Assembly: GCF_002303925.1 (NCBI RefSeq)
Contig: NZ_MRCS01000041.1
Span: 1 to 62,899, forward strand
Length of the DNA stretch: 62,899 nt
Source: Pseudomonas sp. ACN8
GTDB taxonomy: Bacteria > Pseudomonadota > Gammaproteobacteria > Pseudomonadales > Pseudomonadaceae
Direction: 5' to 3'
The notes below the pieces were generated by a model. The model ran no database searches, was not told where the DNA came from, and saw only the letters and a program-made list of their open reading frames with translations. A program made the translations under genes and the position numbers. Shown here one piece after another: positions 51,137 through 59,632 of the stretch (the first letter of the stretch is position 1; each line of letters opens with the position of its first letter).

Positions 51137-51753
51137 GCCTTACCCGTGAACAACTCGCCCAGGAAATCATCGACGCCGGGCGTTTTCTGTATGGCCGCGG
51201 CTGGTCGCCGGCCACCAGCAGCAATTACTCGACCCGCCTGTCGCCGACCGAAGCCTTGCTGACCGTCTCCGGCAAGCACAAGGGACAACTGGGCATGGGC
51301 GATGTGCTGGCCACTGACCTGTCGGGCAGCAGCCTGGAACCGGGCAAGAAACCGTCCGCCGAAACCCTGCTGCACACCCAGCTCTACAGCTGGCGCCCGG
51401 AGATCGGTGCGGTGCTGCACACCCATTCGGTGAACGCCACCGTGCTGTCGCGCCTGACGCCGCAAGACTTCATCGAGTTCGAAGATTACGAGCTGCAAAA
51501 GGCCTTCAGCGGTGTGACGACCCACGAATCCCGGGTGCGCGTGCCGATTTTCGACAACGATCAGGACATTGCGCGCCTGGCCGCCAAGGTGCAGCCTTGG
51601 CTGGACACCCATCCCGATTGTGTCGGCTACCTGATCCGTGGTCATGGCCTGTACACCTGGGGCGCGCGCATGAGCGACGCCCTGCGGCAGATCGAGGCCT
51701 TTGAATTTTTGTTCGAGTGCGAGTTGAAGACGCGCTCCATCTTGTCCCGTTAA
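51133..51753 (+). CDS. mtnB: Methylthioribulose-1-phosphate dehydratase
   Basis: 206-residue zinc enzyme of the class II aldolase fold, in the methionine salvage pathway. Zinc ligands are in VLHTHSVNATVLSR and GYLIRGHGLYTWGAR. ATSSNYSTRLSPTEALLTVS is the substrate phosphate region. Its start overlaps the MFS gene's stop codon. mtnD follows after 12 bases. Confidence 0.95.
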   Translation: MSLTREQLAQEIIDAGRFLYGRGWSPATSSNYSTRLSPTEALLTVSGKHKGQLGMGDVLATDLSGSSLEPGKKPSAETLLHTQLYSWRPEIGAVLHTHSVNATVLSRLTPQDFIEFEDYELQKAFSGVTTHESRVRVPIFDNDQDIARLAAKVQPWLDTHPDCVGYLIRGHGLYTWGARMSDALRQIEAFEFLFECELKTRSILSR

Positions 51754-51765
51754 GGAGTTGCCCTG

Positions 51766-52311
51766 ATGAGCAGCCTGTCCGTCTATCACGTCTCCAGCCC
51801 TGAAATCCCCAACAAGGTGCTGACCCATCTCGAAGACATTCAGTCGACCCTGGCCGAGCAGGGCGTGCGTTTCGACCGCTGGCAAGCGGCGGCGAAGATC
51901 CAGCCGGGTGCCAGTCAGGAAGAAGTGATCGCCGCCTACCAGGAGCAAATCGACCAGCTGATGACCGAGCGAGGTTACGTCACTGTCGACGTGATCAGCC
52001 TCAACAGCGATCACCCGCAAAAAGCCGAACTGCGAGCCAAGTTCCTCGACGAACATCGTCACGGCGAAGATGAAGTACGATTTTTCGTTGCCGGCCGTGG
52101 CCTGTTTACCCTGCACATCGACGATTACGTCTACGCGGTGCTCTGTGAGAAGAACGACCTGATCTCGGTGCCGGCCGGCACCAAGCACTGGTTCGACATG
52201 GGCGAGCACCCGCATTTCGTCGCAATCCGTCTGTTCAACAACCCGGAAGGCTGGGTCGCCAACTTCACCGGCGAAGACATCGCCAGCCAATTCCCGCGTC
52301 TTGAGGACTGA
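51766..52311 (+). CDS. mtnD: Acireductone dioxygenase
   Basis: 181-residue cupin metalloenzyme that oxidises acireductone in methionine salvage (the Fe form yields the methionine keto-acid precursor). Metal ligands are in EHRHGEDEVRFFV and PAGTKHWFDMG. AAGGAG precedes the ATG. It is the middle gene of mtnBDC. Confidence 0.95.
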   Translation: MSSLSVYHVSSPEIPNKVLTHLEDIQSTLAEQGVRFDRWQAAAKIQPGASQEEVIAAYQEQIDQLMTERGYVTVDVISLNSDHPQKAELRAKFLDEHRHGEDEVRFFVAGRGLFTLHIDDYVYAVLCEKNDLISVPAGTKHWFDMGEHPHFVAIRLFNNPEGWVANFTGEDIASQFPRLED

Positions 52312-52315
52312 GTCA

Positions 52316-52999
52316 ATGCCGATCAAAGCGATTCTCACCGATATCGAAGGCACCACCAGCGCGGTGAGTTTTGTGTTCGACGTGTTGTTTCCTTATGCCG
52401 CGAAACACCTGCCGGATTTTGTCCGTCAGCACGCCGAACGCGCCGATGTGGCGGAGCAAATGGCTGCCGTGCGCCGCGACAGCAACGAACCGAACGCCGA
52501 CGTCGAGCGGGTCATCGAGATCCTGTTGGGCTGGATCGCTGAAGACCGCAAGGCCACGCCGTTGAAAGCGTTGCAGGGCATGGTCTGGGAGCAGGGCTAT
52601 CAGGCCGGGCAATTGAAGGGGCACGTGTACCCGGACGCCGTTGAAGCGCTCAAGCGCTGGCACCGGGACGGCTTTCAACTGTTTGTTTATTCGTCCGGTT
52701 CGATCCAGGCCCAGCGGTTGATCTTCGGCTGCTCGGAGGCGGGGGATCTGACGCCGCTGTTCAGCGGCTATTTCGATACCACTTCGGGGCCCAAGCGCGA
52801 GGCCCAGTCCTACGCCAACATCAGCCAGGCGATCAACCTTGAGGCGGGGCAGATTCTGTTTCTGTCGGACATCGTCGAGGAGCTCGACGCGGCGCGCACG
52901 GCGGGGATGGCCACGTGCGGGCTGGCTCGCGAGGGTGGAGAGCTGGCAGGGCATGTCACCGTGGACAGCTTTGCGCGGATCAATCCTGCTGCCTTCTAA
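52316..52999 (+). CDS. mtnC: Enolase-phosphatase
   Basis: 227-residue HAD-family bifunctional enolase-phosphatase that converts the diketo phosphate to acireductone. Motif I is LTDIEGTTSAVSFVFDVLFP, motif II is FVYSSGSI, and FLSDIVEELDAARTAGM is the C-terminal HAD block. I start at the ATG at 52316, four bases after the mtnD stop codon. mtnA and mtnP are not in the window. Confidence 0.95.
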   Translation: MPIKAILTDIEGTTSAVSFVFDVLFPYAAKHLPDFVRQHAERADVAEQMAAVRRDSNEPNADVERVIEILLGWIAEDRKATPLKALQGMVWEQGYQAGQLKGHVYPDAVEALKRWHRDGFQLFVYSSGSIQAQRLIFGCSEAGDLTPLFSGYFDTTSGPKREAQSYANISQAINLEAGQILFLSDIVEELDAARTAGMATCGLAREGGELAGHVTVDSFARINPAAF

Positions 53000-53012
53000 G
53001 CACTACACAATT

Positions 53013-53102
53013 TGTAGGAGCGAGCCTGCTCGCGATTGCGATCTGTCATTCAACATTGATGTTGATTGACACTCCGCTATCGCGAGCAGGCTCGCTCCCA
53101 CA
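53013..53102. repeat. REP doublet
   Basis: Inverted REP arms around CATTCAACATTGATGTTGAT, the cleanest example of the TCAACATTGATG spacer type. Confidence 0.9.
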
Positions 53103-53119
53103 TTTTTTTCCGCATTTTT

Positions 53120-53398
53120 TTACAGCGAGTGATAAGTCGGCAGGGCAAACCGTTGCTGGCTCTGCAGCATGGAAATCTGCGGCAATTCACTGGCTTGTTC
53201 GGCGAGGTCGCGGCGAATCGCACTGATCACCCACGTCAGTTGGTCGCCATTGTGCAATTGCTGATAGGAAATCGAGCGCTTGAACACTTTGCCTTCGCCG
53301 CCGCTCAGGGTCAGCAGGATCCCACCGTCGGGGCGGTCCTGGGTGGTGACTTCGAAGTTTGAGAACAGGGACGAAAATTTTTCCTGAATCAGGTTCAT
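53120..53398 (-). CDS. DUF3509 protein
   Basis: 92-residue soluble protein matching the Pseudomonas-restricted DUF3509 family (MNLIQEKFSSLFSNFEVTTQ, RPDGGILLTLSGGEGKVFKR). Function is unknown. GGAG precedes the ATG at 53396-53398; an in-frame ATG 36 bases upstream lacks a site. A sigma-54-like sequence lies 47 bases upstream of the start. Confidence 0.85.
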   Translation of the reverse strand: MNLIQEKFSSLFSNFEVTTQDRPDGGILLTLSGGEGKVFKRSISYQQLHNGDQLTWVISAIRRDLAEQASELPQISMLQSQQRFALPTYHSL

Positions 53399-53444
53399 GT
53401 CTTTCAGCTCCGTTGGCTCTTGAATGGCAAGCATACGGAGAGGG

Positions 53445-53461
53445 TTGCAGTGATTGTGCCA
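53445..53461 (-). promoter_or_regulatory. Sigma-54-like promoter before DUF3509
   Basis: On the minus strand TGGCACAATCACTGCAA keeps GG-N10-GC spacing. The -24 part TGGCAC is perfect, and the -12 part is CTGC rather than TTGC. The expected start is about 35 bases before the DUF3509 ATG. Confidence 0.5.
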
Positions 53462-53755
53462 GCCTTGTTTTTTTGTAAATCAACTTATAAAACAACAGGT
53501 TAGTATCTGTGGTGATTTTTGCTTTCGTGCATTCTGCATGAACGGCCGTCGTGCATCCTGCATTTTGCGCGGTCGTTCGGCGCTTCGATGGAACCATTGC
53601 GTGTGCGGGGGTTCACGATTGGCCCTGTATCAATCGCAGATCAAGATCGCAGATACAAAACATTTCAAAAACCGCGTGTACAGCTCAAGAACCGTTGACG
53701 TATTTTCGGGCTCAGTCATCGCAGCCCGACAATAAAAAGATCGAACGGGAGCATC
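53462..53755. other. Intergenic region before the acyl-CoA synthetase
   Basis: No gene is visible. The nonamer ATCGCAGAT occurs twice at 53633-53641 and 53646-53654, inside TGTATC...GATACA. Imperfect repeats CGTGCATTCTGCAT and CGTGCATCCTGCAT lie at about 53526 and 53549. I find no clear sigma-70 promoter. Confidence 0.4.
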
Positions 53756-55594
53756 ATGAGTCGCACGTCGAACGACACGATTACCTGGAGCATGATGCTC
53801 CGCAAGTTGCCTTCCATCGCCAAGGCCATCCCTCGGGTGGTGAAAGGCATGAAGGCCGCCAACGTCAAGGACCCGACCCAAGCGTGTGGTTTGGGCTGGA
53901 GTTTCGAGCAAGCCACGTTGCGCAACCCGGATGGTCCGGCGCTGTTGGAAGGTGACGTAACGCTCAGTTACTCCGAGGTCAATCAATGGGCCAATCGCAT
54001 CGCCCATCATCTGATCGGCCAAGGCATCGGCAAGGGTGATGTGGTGGCGGTCTTCATCGAGAACCGCCCGGAACTGCTGGTGACGATTCTGGCGGTGGCC
54101 AAGGTCGGCGCGATCAGTGCACTGCTCAATACCTCGCAAACCCGCGATACCCTGGTGCACAGTGTGAATCTGGTGGCGCCGGTGGCGATCATTGTCGGTG
54201 AGGAGCTGGTCCCGGCGTACCTGGCGGTGCGTGACCGGGTGTCGATCAAGGCTGATCGAACCTGGTTCGTCGCCGATCAGGACACCTCGCGCCAACCGGG
54301 TATCGCGCCTGAAGGCTTCATCAACCTGATGACCGTCAGTCTCGACGACGCCAGCGACAACCCGGCCAGCAGCCGGCAGGTTTTCTTCGACGATCCCTGC
54401 TTTTATATCTACACCTCGGGCACCACGGGGCTGCCCAAGGCAGGCGTGTTCAAGCACGGACGCTGGATGCGCAGCTCGGCGAGCTTCGGAATGATCGCCC
54501 TGGACATGCGCCCCGACGATGTCGTCTATTGCACCTTGCCGCTGTACCACGCCACGGGCCTTTGCGTGTGTTGGGGTTCGGCCGTCAGTGGGGCCAGCGG
54601 GTTCGCCATCCGCCGCAAGTTCAGCGCCAGTCAGTTCTGGAACGACGCGCGCAAGTACCGGGCGACCACCATCGGTTATGTCGGCGAACTGTGCCGCTAC
54701 CTGGTCGATCAACCGCCCAGCGCCGACGACAGCCGGCACGATGTGAAGAAAATGATCGGCAACGGCTTGCGTCCCGGCGCCTGGAACGAGTTCAAGACCC
54801 GCTTTGCGGTGAATCACATCTGCGAGCTGTACGCCGCCAGCGACGGCAACATCGGTTTCACCAACATACTCAATTTCGACAACACCATCGGTTTTTCCCT
54901 GATGTCCTGGGAGCTGGTCGCGTACGACCATGACAGCGGCGCGCCGATTCGTCAGGCCAATGGCCTGATGCGCAAGGTCGCCAAGGGCGAGCAGGGGTTG
55001 TTGCTGGCAAAAATCGATGACAAGGCACCCCTGGACGGTTACACCGATCCGCAGAAAACCGCCAAGGTCGTGCTTGAGAATGTGTTCGAAAAGGGCGACC
55101 GTTATTTCAACACCGGCGACCTGTTGCGCAACATCGGCTTCGGGCATGCGCAGTTTGTCGACCGCCTGGGCGATACCTACCGCTGGAAGGGCGAAAACGT
55201 CTCGACCACGGAAGTCGAAAACATCCTCCTGCAACACCCGCTGATTTCCGAAGCCGTGGCCTATGGCGTGGAGATCCGCAACACCAATGGCCGGGCCGGG
55301 ATGGCGGCGATCACTCCCGCCGAATCCCTGGCCACCCTGGATTTCAGTGAGCTGCTGGCCTTTGCCCGCGAGCAAATGCCGGCCTATGCCGTGCCATTGT
55401 TTCTGCGGGTAAAAGTGAAAATGGAAACCACCGGAACGTTCAAATATCAGAAGACCCGACTCAAGGACGAGGCCTTCGACCCGGATAAAACCGGCGATGA
55501 TCCGATCTATGCCTGGCTGCCGGGGACCCAGACCTACGTGCAGGTCACCGAGCAGTTGTTGTCCGACATTCACGGCGGCAAGTACCGTTATTGA
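53756..55594 (+). CDS. Long-chain acyl-CoA synthetase, FATP type
   Basis: 612-residue adenylate-forming enzyme related to the fatty-acid transport protein/very-long-chain synthetase group. The AMP-binding motif is YIYTSGTTGLPKAGVFKHGR, followed by CTLPLYHATGL, ELYAASDGNIGFTN, DRLGDTYRWKGENVSTTEVE and the C-terminal KYQKTRLKDEAFDP region. It activates long-chain acids, or bulky acids such as sterol side chains, to CoA thioesters. GGGAG precedes the ATG. It is followed by an ankyrin protein gene after 97 bases. Confidence 0.9.
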   Translation: MSRTSNDTITWSMMLRKLPSIAKAIPRVVKGMKAANVKDPTQACGLGWSFEQATLRNPDGPALLEGDVTLSYSEVNQWANRIAHHLIGQGIGKGDVVAVFIENRPELLVTILAVAKVGAISALLNTSQTRDTLVHSVNLVAPVAIIVGEELVPAYLAVRDRVSIKADRTWFVADQDTSRQPGIAPEGFINLMTVSLDDASDNPASSRQVFFDDPCFYIYTSGTTGLPKAGVFKHGRWMRSSASFGMIALDMRPDDVVYCTLPLYHATGLCVCWGSAVSGASGFAIRRKFSASQFWNDARKYRATTIGYVGELCRYLVDQPPSADDSRHDVKKMIGNGLRPGAWNEFKTRFAVNHICELYAASDGNIGFTNILNFDNTIGFSLMSWELVAYDHDSGAPIRQANGLMRKVAKGEQGLLLAKIDDKAPLDGYTDPQKTAKVVLENVFEKGDRYFNTGDLLRNIGFGHAQFVDRLGDTYRWKGENVSTTEVENILLQHPLISEAVAYGVEIRNTNGRAGMAAITPAESLATLDFSELLAFAREQMPAYAVPLFLRVKVKMETTGTFKYQKTRLKDEAFDPDKTGDDPIYAWLPGTQTYVQVTEQLLSDIHGGKYRY

Positions 55595-55691
55595 ATCTGG
55601 CTATGGCGGCCCATGAGAAAAAACAAGTGACAGTGCCGGGGGCGCTCGGGAAACTGTCGGCTTTTACGAATGACAGAAAAGGGAGTGCCCA

Positions 55692-56210
55692 ATGTCAGAC
55701 AAAAGCCGCCAGATGACCCCCGAAGAAGCCGCCGAATTCACCGAACAGGTATTCAACAAGGCACGGGAGGGCGATGCGGCGATGATGGCCGCGCTGCTGA
55801 CCAAGGGTTTGCCGCCGAACCTGCGTAACCACAAGGGCGATACCTTGCTGATGCTGGCCGCTTATCACGGTCATGTGGACACGGTAAAAGTCCTGCTTGA
55901 GCACAAGGCCGATCCGGAGATCCGCAACGACAACGGCCAGAGCCCGATTGCCGGCGCCGCCTTCAAGGGCGACCTGGCGGTGATCAAGGCCTTGGTCGAT
56001 GGCGGCGCCCAGGTTGAAGGCTCGTCCTTCGATGGCCGAACGGCGCTGATGATGGCGGCGATGTTCAACCGCGTCGAAGTGGTCGATTACCTGATCAGCA
56101 AGGGCGCCGACCCGAAAGCCAAGGACGCCAATGGCATCACTGCGTTGGAAGCGGCTAAAACCATGGGCGCTTCCGATACCGTTGCACAGCTGGAAAAACT
56201 GCTGGGCTGA
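55692..56210 (+). CDS. Ankyrin-repeat protein
   Basis: 172-residue protein with about four ankyrin repeats (residues about 35-165; HKGDTLLMLAAYHGHVDTVK, DGRTALMMAAMFNRVEVVDY, NGITALEAAKTMGASDTVAQ). The acidic N-terminus (MTPEEAAEFTEQVFNKAREG) is not a signal peptide, so it is probably cytoplasmic. Ankyrin repeats mediate protein binding; the partner is unknown. GGGAG precedes the ATG. Confidence 0.87.
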   Translation: MSDKSRQMTPEEAAEFTEQVFNKAREGDAAMMAALLTKGLPPNLRNHKGDTLLMLAAYHGHVDTVKVLLEHKADPEIRNDNGQSPIAGAAFKGDLAVIKALVDGGAQVEGSSFDGRTALMMAAMFNRVEVVDYLISKGADPKAKDANGITALEAAKTMGASDTVAQLEKLLG

Positions 56211-56218
56211 CGCTGAGC

Positions 56219-56252
56219 CCTGTGGCGAGAGGGCAAGTCCCCTCGCCACAGG
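56219..56252. repeat. Palindromic element, GTGGCGAG type
   Basis: CCTGTGGCGAG-(A)-GGG CAAGT CCC-CTCGCCACAGG, a 14-bp hairpin with one bulge. It belongs to a different Pseudomonas REP group from the GCGAGC doublets. It may also stop transcription after the ankyrin gene. Confidence 0.75.
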
Positions 56253-56321
56253 TCCGCATTTCTTTTATTAATGCGCTATCCTTCGCGCCCTCAAAATTCA
56301 CCTCGCTACAGGATCCTCCCC

Positions 56322-56852
56322 ATGAAAGCCGCACTCGTCGAACTCATCAGCAAAATCAGCTCCGGGTGCATGGGCGAAGACGAAATCCTCAAGGTCGCGG
56401 ACGAAGCGGCCCAGGCCTACGCCGATCCCGAGGCTTTTCTGACGGCCAATCCGGACATCAACTACGACGAAACCTTCCCGATCCCGCTGGGTGAGTGGGT
56501 GGTGGTCGGCAGCCTGCCGGAAACGGTGCTGTTCCAGGCTGACACCTACATGGACCTGTTCGCACAGATCGTCGCCTCGTTCGGCCCGGGGGTGGAGTTC
56601 AATCTCAAGCCCAAGCAACTGGCCAAGACCGAAGCCCTGACCGCGCTCAACCGTATCCAGGTGCAGATGAGCAGCATGAATAAGGAAAACGGTGGTTACA
56701 CACTGATGAACTTCAGCCAGTTGCTCGATGACGAGTTGCAGGTGGTCCTGGTCTACGGCAATGACGTGCCACGGGTGCTGGAATTGTGTACTGAAGTCGG
56801 CATCGCAGCCGCGCCATCCCTGGAAGCCCTGAAAGTGGCGGTCCACGTCTGA
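56322..56852 (+). CDS. Conserved hypothetical protein
   Basis: 176-residue soluble, acidic protein with no signal peptide or membrane helix. The central part is LGEWVVVGSLPETVLFQADT and YMDLFAQIVASFGPGVEFNL, and the C-terminal part is FSQLLDDELQVVLVYGNDVP. I recognise no family. AGGA lies nine bases before the ATG at 56322. Upstream and downstream genes are on the same strand but do not suggest a role. Confidence 0.75.
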   Translation: MKAALVELISKISSGCMGEDEILKVADEAAQAYADPEAFLTANPDINYDETFPIPLGEWVVVGSLPETVLFQADTYMDLFAQIVASFGPGVEFNLKPKQLAKTEALTALNRIQVQMSSMNKENGGYTLMNFSQLLDDELQVVLVYGNDVPRVLELCTEVGIAAAPSLEALKVAVHV

Positions 56853-56932
56853 TCCAGGCACGGTCAATAAAAAGGAATCCTCGCGACGACCGTCTATCCT
56901 GAGGGGGCATATCACTCTTTGGGAGCGTCACC

Positions 56933-57124
56933 ATGGGTTCCACGTTCAACAGCCTGGTTGCCTTGATCATTTTTGTCCTGGACATCTGGGCCATCATCAA
57001 CGTCTTCAAAAGTAGCGCCGAGACCGGGATGAAAATCCTCTGGGTACTGCTGATCGCGCTGTTGCCGGTGTTGGGACTGATCATTTGGGCCATCGCCGGG
57101 CCGCGGGGCAATGTCAAACTCTGA
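56933..57124 (+). CDS. PLDc_N-domain small membrane protein
   Basis: 63-residue protein matching the phospholipase-D nuclease N-terminal (PLDc_N) domain as a stand-alone unit. Two membrane helices (SLVALIIFVLDIWAIINVFK and WVLLIALLPVLGLIIWAIAG) are followed by the conserved GPRG end. Function is unknown; similar proteins are common in Pseudomonas. GGGAG precedes the ATG. Confidence 0.85.
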   Translation: MGSTFNSLVALIIFVLDIWAIINVFKSSAETGMKILWVLLIALLPVLGLIIWAIAGPRGNVKL

Positions 57125-57141
57125 ACCGGCAACACTGAACC

Positions 57142-57229
57142 TGTGGGAGCGAGCCTGCTCGCGAAGAACGATGACGCGCAGCCGCTGAAACACCGCATCG
57201 CCTGCTTCGCGAGCAGGCTCGCTCCCACA
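57142..57229. repeat. REP doublet
   Basis: Inverted REP arms around an AACGATGACGCG-type spacer, 17 bases after the small membrane protein gene. Confidence 0.9.
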
Positions 57230-57377
57230 ATGTTCTGCGGGTACTTCGATGACGAAGGTTCGACCTGTCATGTTCCGCGACGTAGAATGCGCGCCTTTCC
57301 CGGTCAATCGAGACGCTCGATTGGCCATCATGGGCGGGTAACCGTCCGTTGCCACCGCATTCATCGGAGCACTTCCC

Positions 57378-58253
57378 ATGAGCAACACCCCGACCAGCGA
57401 CTACCTGGAAACCCTCTACGAAGGCTACGGCCAGCGTTTTCGCATGGAAAAACTGCTGCACGAAGTGCGCACCGAGCACCAGCACCTGGTGATTTTCGAA
57501 AACCCGCGCATGGGCCGGGTGATGGCGCTGGACGGCGTGATCCAGACCACCGAAGCCGACGAGTTCATCTACCACGAAATGCTCACCCACGTGCCGATCC
57601 TGGCGCACGGTGCCGCCAAACGCGTGCTGATCATCGGCGGCGGTGACGGCGGCATGTTGCGTGAAGTGGCCAAGCACCGCGGCGTCGAGCACATCACCAT
57701 GGTCGAGATCGACGGCACCGTGGTCGACATGTGCAAGGAATTCCTGCCGAACCACTCCAAGGGCGCGTTCGATGATCCACGCCTGAACCTGGTGATCGAC
57801 GACGGCATGCGTTTCGTCGCTACCACGACTGAAAAGTTCGACGTGATCATTTCCGACTCCACCGACCCGATCGGACCGGGTGAAGTGCTGTTCTCGGAAA
57901 ACTTCTACCAGGCCTGCCACCGTTGCCTGAACGAGGGCGGCATCCTGGTGACCCAGAACGGCACGCCGTTCATGCAGATCGAAGAAGTGAAGACCACCGC
58001 CGGCCGCCTGCGCAGCCTGTTCCCGGACTGGCACTTCTACCAGGCCGCCGTGCCGACCTACATCGGTGGCTCGATGACCTTCGCCTGGGGCGCCACCAAT
58101 ACCGCTTATCGCAAGTTGTCCCGCGAAACCCTGCAACAGCGCTTCGCGGGCAGCGGCATCGTCACCCGCTACTACAATCCTGAAATCCACATCGGCGCCT
58201 TCGCCTTGCCGCAATACGTGCTGCAGGCGGTGAACAAGCCAAGCAACGATTGA
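57378..58253 (+). CDS. speE: Spermidine synthase
   Basis: 291-residue polyamine aminopropyltransferase. The nucleotide-binding motif is RVLIIGGGDGGMLREVAKHR, the catalytic Asp is in DVIISDSTDPIGPGEVLFSE, and the N-terminal beta domain has ENPRMGRVMALDGVIQTTEA. It transfers aminopropyl from decarboxylated SAM to putrescine, releasing methylthioadenosine, which the mtn pathway recycles. No speD gene is adjacent. Confidence 0.94.
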   Translation: MSNTPTSDYLETLYEGYGQRFRMEKLLHEVRTEHQHLVIFENPRMGRVMALDGVIQTTEADEFIYHEMLTHVPILAHGAAKRVLIIGGGDGGMLREVAKHRGVEHITMVEIDGTVVDMCKEFLPNHSKGAFDDPRLNLVIDDGMRFVATTTEKFDVIISDSTDPIGPGEVLFSENFYQACHRCLNEGGILVTQNGTPFMQIEEVKTTAGRLRSLFPDWHFYQAAVPTYIGGSMTFAWGATNTAYRKLSRETLQQRFAGSGIVTRYYNPEIHIGAFALPQYVLQAVNKPSND

Positions 58254-58272
58254 TGGGTTGAAACACAAAACC

Positions 58273-58372
58273 TGTGGGAGCGAGCCTGCTCGCGATGGAC
58301 GTGAACGATGACGCGGGATGTCTGATTTAACGCGGCGTTCTCAAGTTTTTCGCGAGCAGGCTCGCTCCTACA
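58273..58372. repeat. REP doublet
   Basis: Inverted REP arms around a GTGAACGATGACGCG ... ACGCGGCGTTCTCAAG spacer, after speE. Confidence 0.9.
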
Positions 58373-58470
58373 GAGATCTACGATGGGTGCAGATCCACCG
58401 GAACAATCAGCCAGCTAACAAGGTCGAGATAGAGGTAAGCCCATCCATGGGTTTTACCAAGGAGGCACCA

Positions 58471-58704
58471 ATGCAAAAGTGGAAAGTCACTTTCGTGGAT
58501 GATCATGGCGAAACCATCAACGAAGTCTTTGAGTGCACCGAGCGCCCGGACTACGAGCGTGCCGCCAGGCTCATCAAGGCCCGGCTTCTTCCTGTCGCCG
58601 CCGAACTGGATCTGAACGATCTGGAAGGGCGGACCGCTGATGCATGCGTCAAAGATCTCAAGTCCCAGAACAGCATACAAATCCTCGGCATTACTCCAAT
58701 CTGA
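58471..58704 (+). CDS. 77-residue hypothetical protein
   Basis: Small soluble protein (MQKWKVTFVDDHGETINEVF ... IQILGITPI) that looks like an alpha/beta domain. I recognise no family. The start is set by GGAGG five bases before the ATG at 58471; the longer reading frame upstream runs through a REP arm. It is alone between speE and the RraB-like gene. Confidence 0.72.
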   Translation: MQKWKVTFVDDHGETINEVFECTERPDYERAARLIKARLLPVAAELDLNDLEGRTADACVKDLKSQNSIQILGITPI

Positions 58705-58914
58705 ACGACACCTGTCGCATTCACATCCAGCCCTTGGCAGGGGCTCTATCTTGAGGCTACTCTGCAAGCGAGATCAGCGAATGAATCGCTAAGGTCTGGT
58801 CTTGTCAGCTCCATGCTTGTTTCCCGCCGGCACATCGGTTGCCGTCGCTCGCGCTGTTCGGTTGCGGGTGAGGGAGTACGGAAAGTCTATCCATCGGTTT
58901 GAGGAGGACGTTTC

Positions 58915-59259
58915 ATGAGCACAGCCTATCAAGAAGACATCAGCAGCAGCGTGCTGCGCCGCATGAAAGAAGGCGGTTTTGACTTTTCGCGGTTTCATCC
59001 CATCGAGTTCTACGCCATTTTCCCGGACGAGGAGCGGGCACGCAGGGCGGCAGGTCATTTCCACCGTGGTGAATCCCTGGATGCGCAAGTCAGTGTGCGC
59101 GACGATGGCGCCTGGGCGCTGGAGTTGTGCAAGGTCATGTATGCCACCTACGACGACATCGGCGACTTCGAACAGGGTTTCGAAGCAGTGGTCGAGCCTC
59201 TGGGCGGCATCATCGAAGGCTGGGGTGTGAAACAGGAGGTACGAGGGCGACTCGCATAA
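58915..59259 (+). CDS. RraB-like protein
   Basis: 114-residue acidic protein matching the RraB (RNase E inhibitor) fold: FHPIEFYAIFPDEERARRAA, VSVRDDGAWALELCKVMYAT, then YDDIGDFEQGFEAVVEPLGG. In E. coli RraB binds the RNase E C-terminal scaffold and alters mRNA decay. Orthology of function in Pseudomonas is inferred. GAGGAGG precedes the ATG. It has its own terminator. Confidence 0.83.
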   Translation: MSTAYQEDISSSVLRRMKEGGFDFSRFHPIEFYAIFPDEERARRAAGHFHRGESLDAQVSVRDDGAWALELCKVMYATYDDIGDFEQGFEAVVEPLGGIIEGWGVKQEVRGRLA

Positions 59260-59286
59260 CCTTATGAACAGTGACAACCGGCAATG

Positions 59287-59320
59287 ACGGCTGACCTTCG
59301 GGTTGGCCGTTTTCGTTTTC
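59287..59320 (+). terminator. Terminator of the RraB-like gene
   Basis: ACGGCTGACC-TTCG-GGTTGGCCGT, a 10-bp stem with a UUCG tetraloop and two G-T pairs, followed by TTTCGTTTTC. Confidence 0.85.
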
Positions 59321-59348
59321 GCCGACAGGACATTGACCACGACCCCGT

Positions 59349-59447
59349 AGGAGCTGCGGTGCGGCGATCCGACTTGCCAGCGAAGGCGTCCCCGAAGAGC
59401 GACGCATGACTCATGGGCCCCTTCGCCAGCAAGCTGGCTCCTACAGA
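59349..59447. repeat. Mixed REP pair
   Basis: GTAGGAGCTGCGGTGCGGCG on the left and TTCGCCAGCAAGCTGGCTCC on the right, from two different Pseudomonas REP groups. It separates the RraB-like gene from the regulatory region of the ATP-grasp operon. Confidence 0.65.
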
Positions 59448-59515
59448 CTATGCTGGTGATAGGCGATCACAGCGCCTTGCAATGAAGCGGGGGCGATCAG
59501 GTTGGGGCATTTGTC

Positions 59516-59530
59516 GCACAGGATTGGTGC
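59516..59530. promoter_or_regulatory. NtrC-type binding site
   Basis: GCACAGGATTGGTGC fits the enteric NtrC consensus GCAC-N5-TGGTGC exactly. Its centre is about 85 bases upstream of the expected sigma-54 start site, a normal enhancer position. Confidence 0.65.
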
Positions 59531-59582
59531 GGTGCGTGCGTCTTGATTATCCAACTGATTGAAATCTAAGCGTTTATGCCGA

Positions 59583-59598
59583 TGGCACGGGCCTTGCG
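59583..59598 (+). promoter_or_regulatory. Sigma-54 promoter of the ATP-grasp operon
   Basis: TGGCACGGGCCTTGCG: -24 element TGGCACG and -12 element TTGC, with exact GG-N10-GC spacing. The ATG of the first operon gene is at 59633, so the leader would be about 25 bases. Confidence 0.83.
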
Positions 59599-59632
59599 AA
59601 GGTCTGGACGTCCGAGTGACAAGGAGTACGGC

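Noticed and set aside
53630..55573. 647-codon open frame opposite the acyl-CoA synthetase
   Set aside because: Shadow of the synthetase coding strand; composition is His/Gln/Gly/Arg-rich as expected for antisense frames in GC-rich genes.
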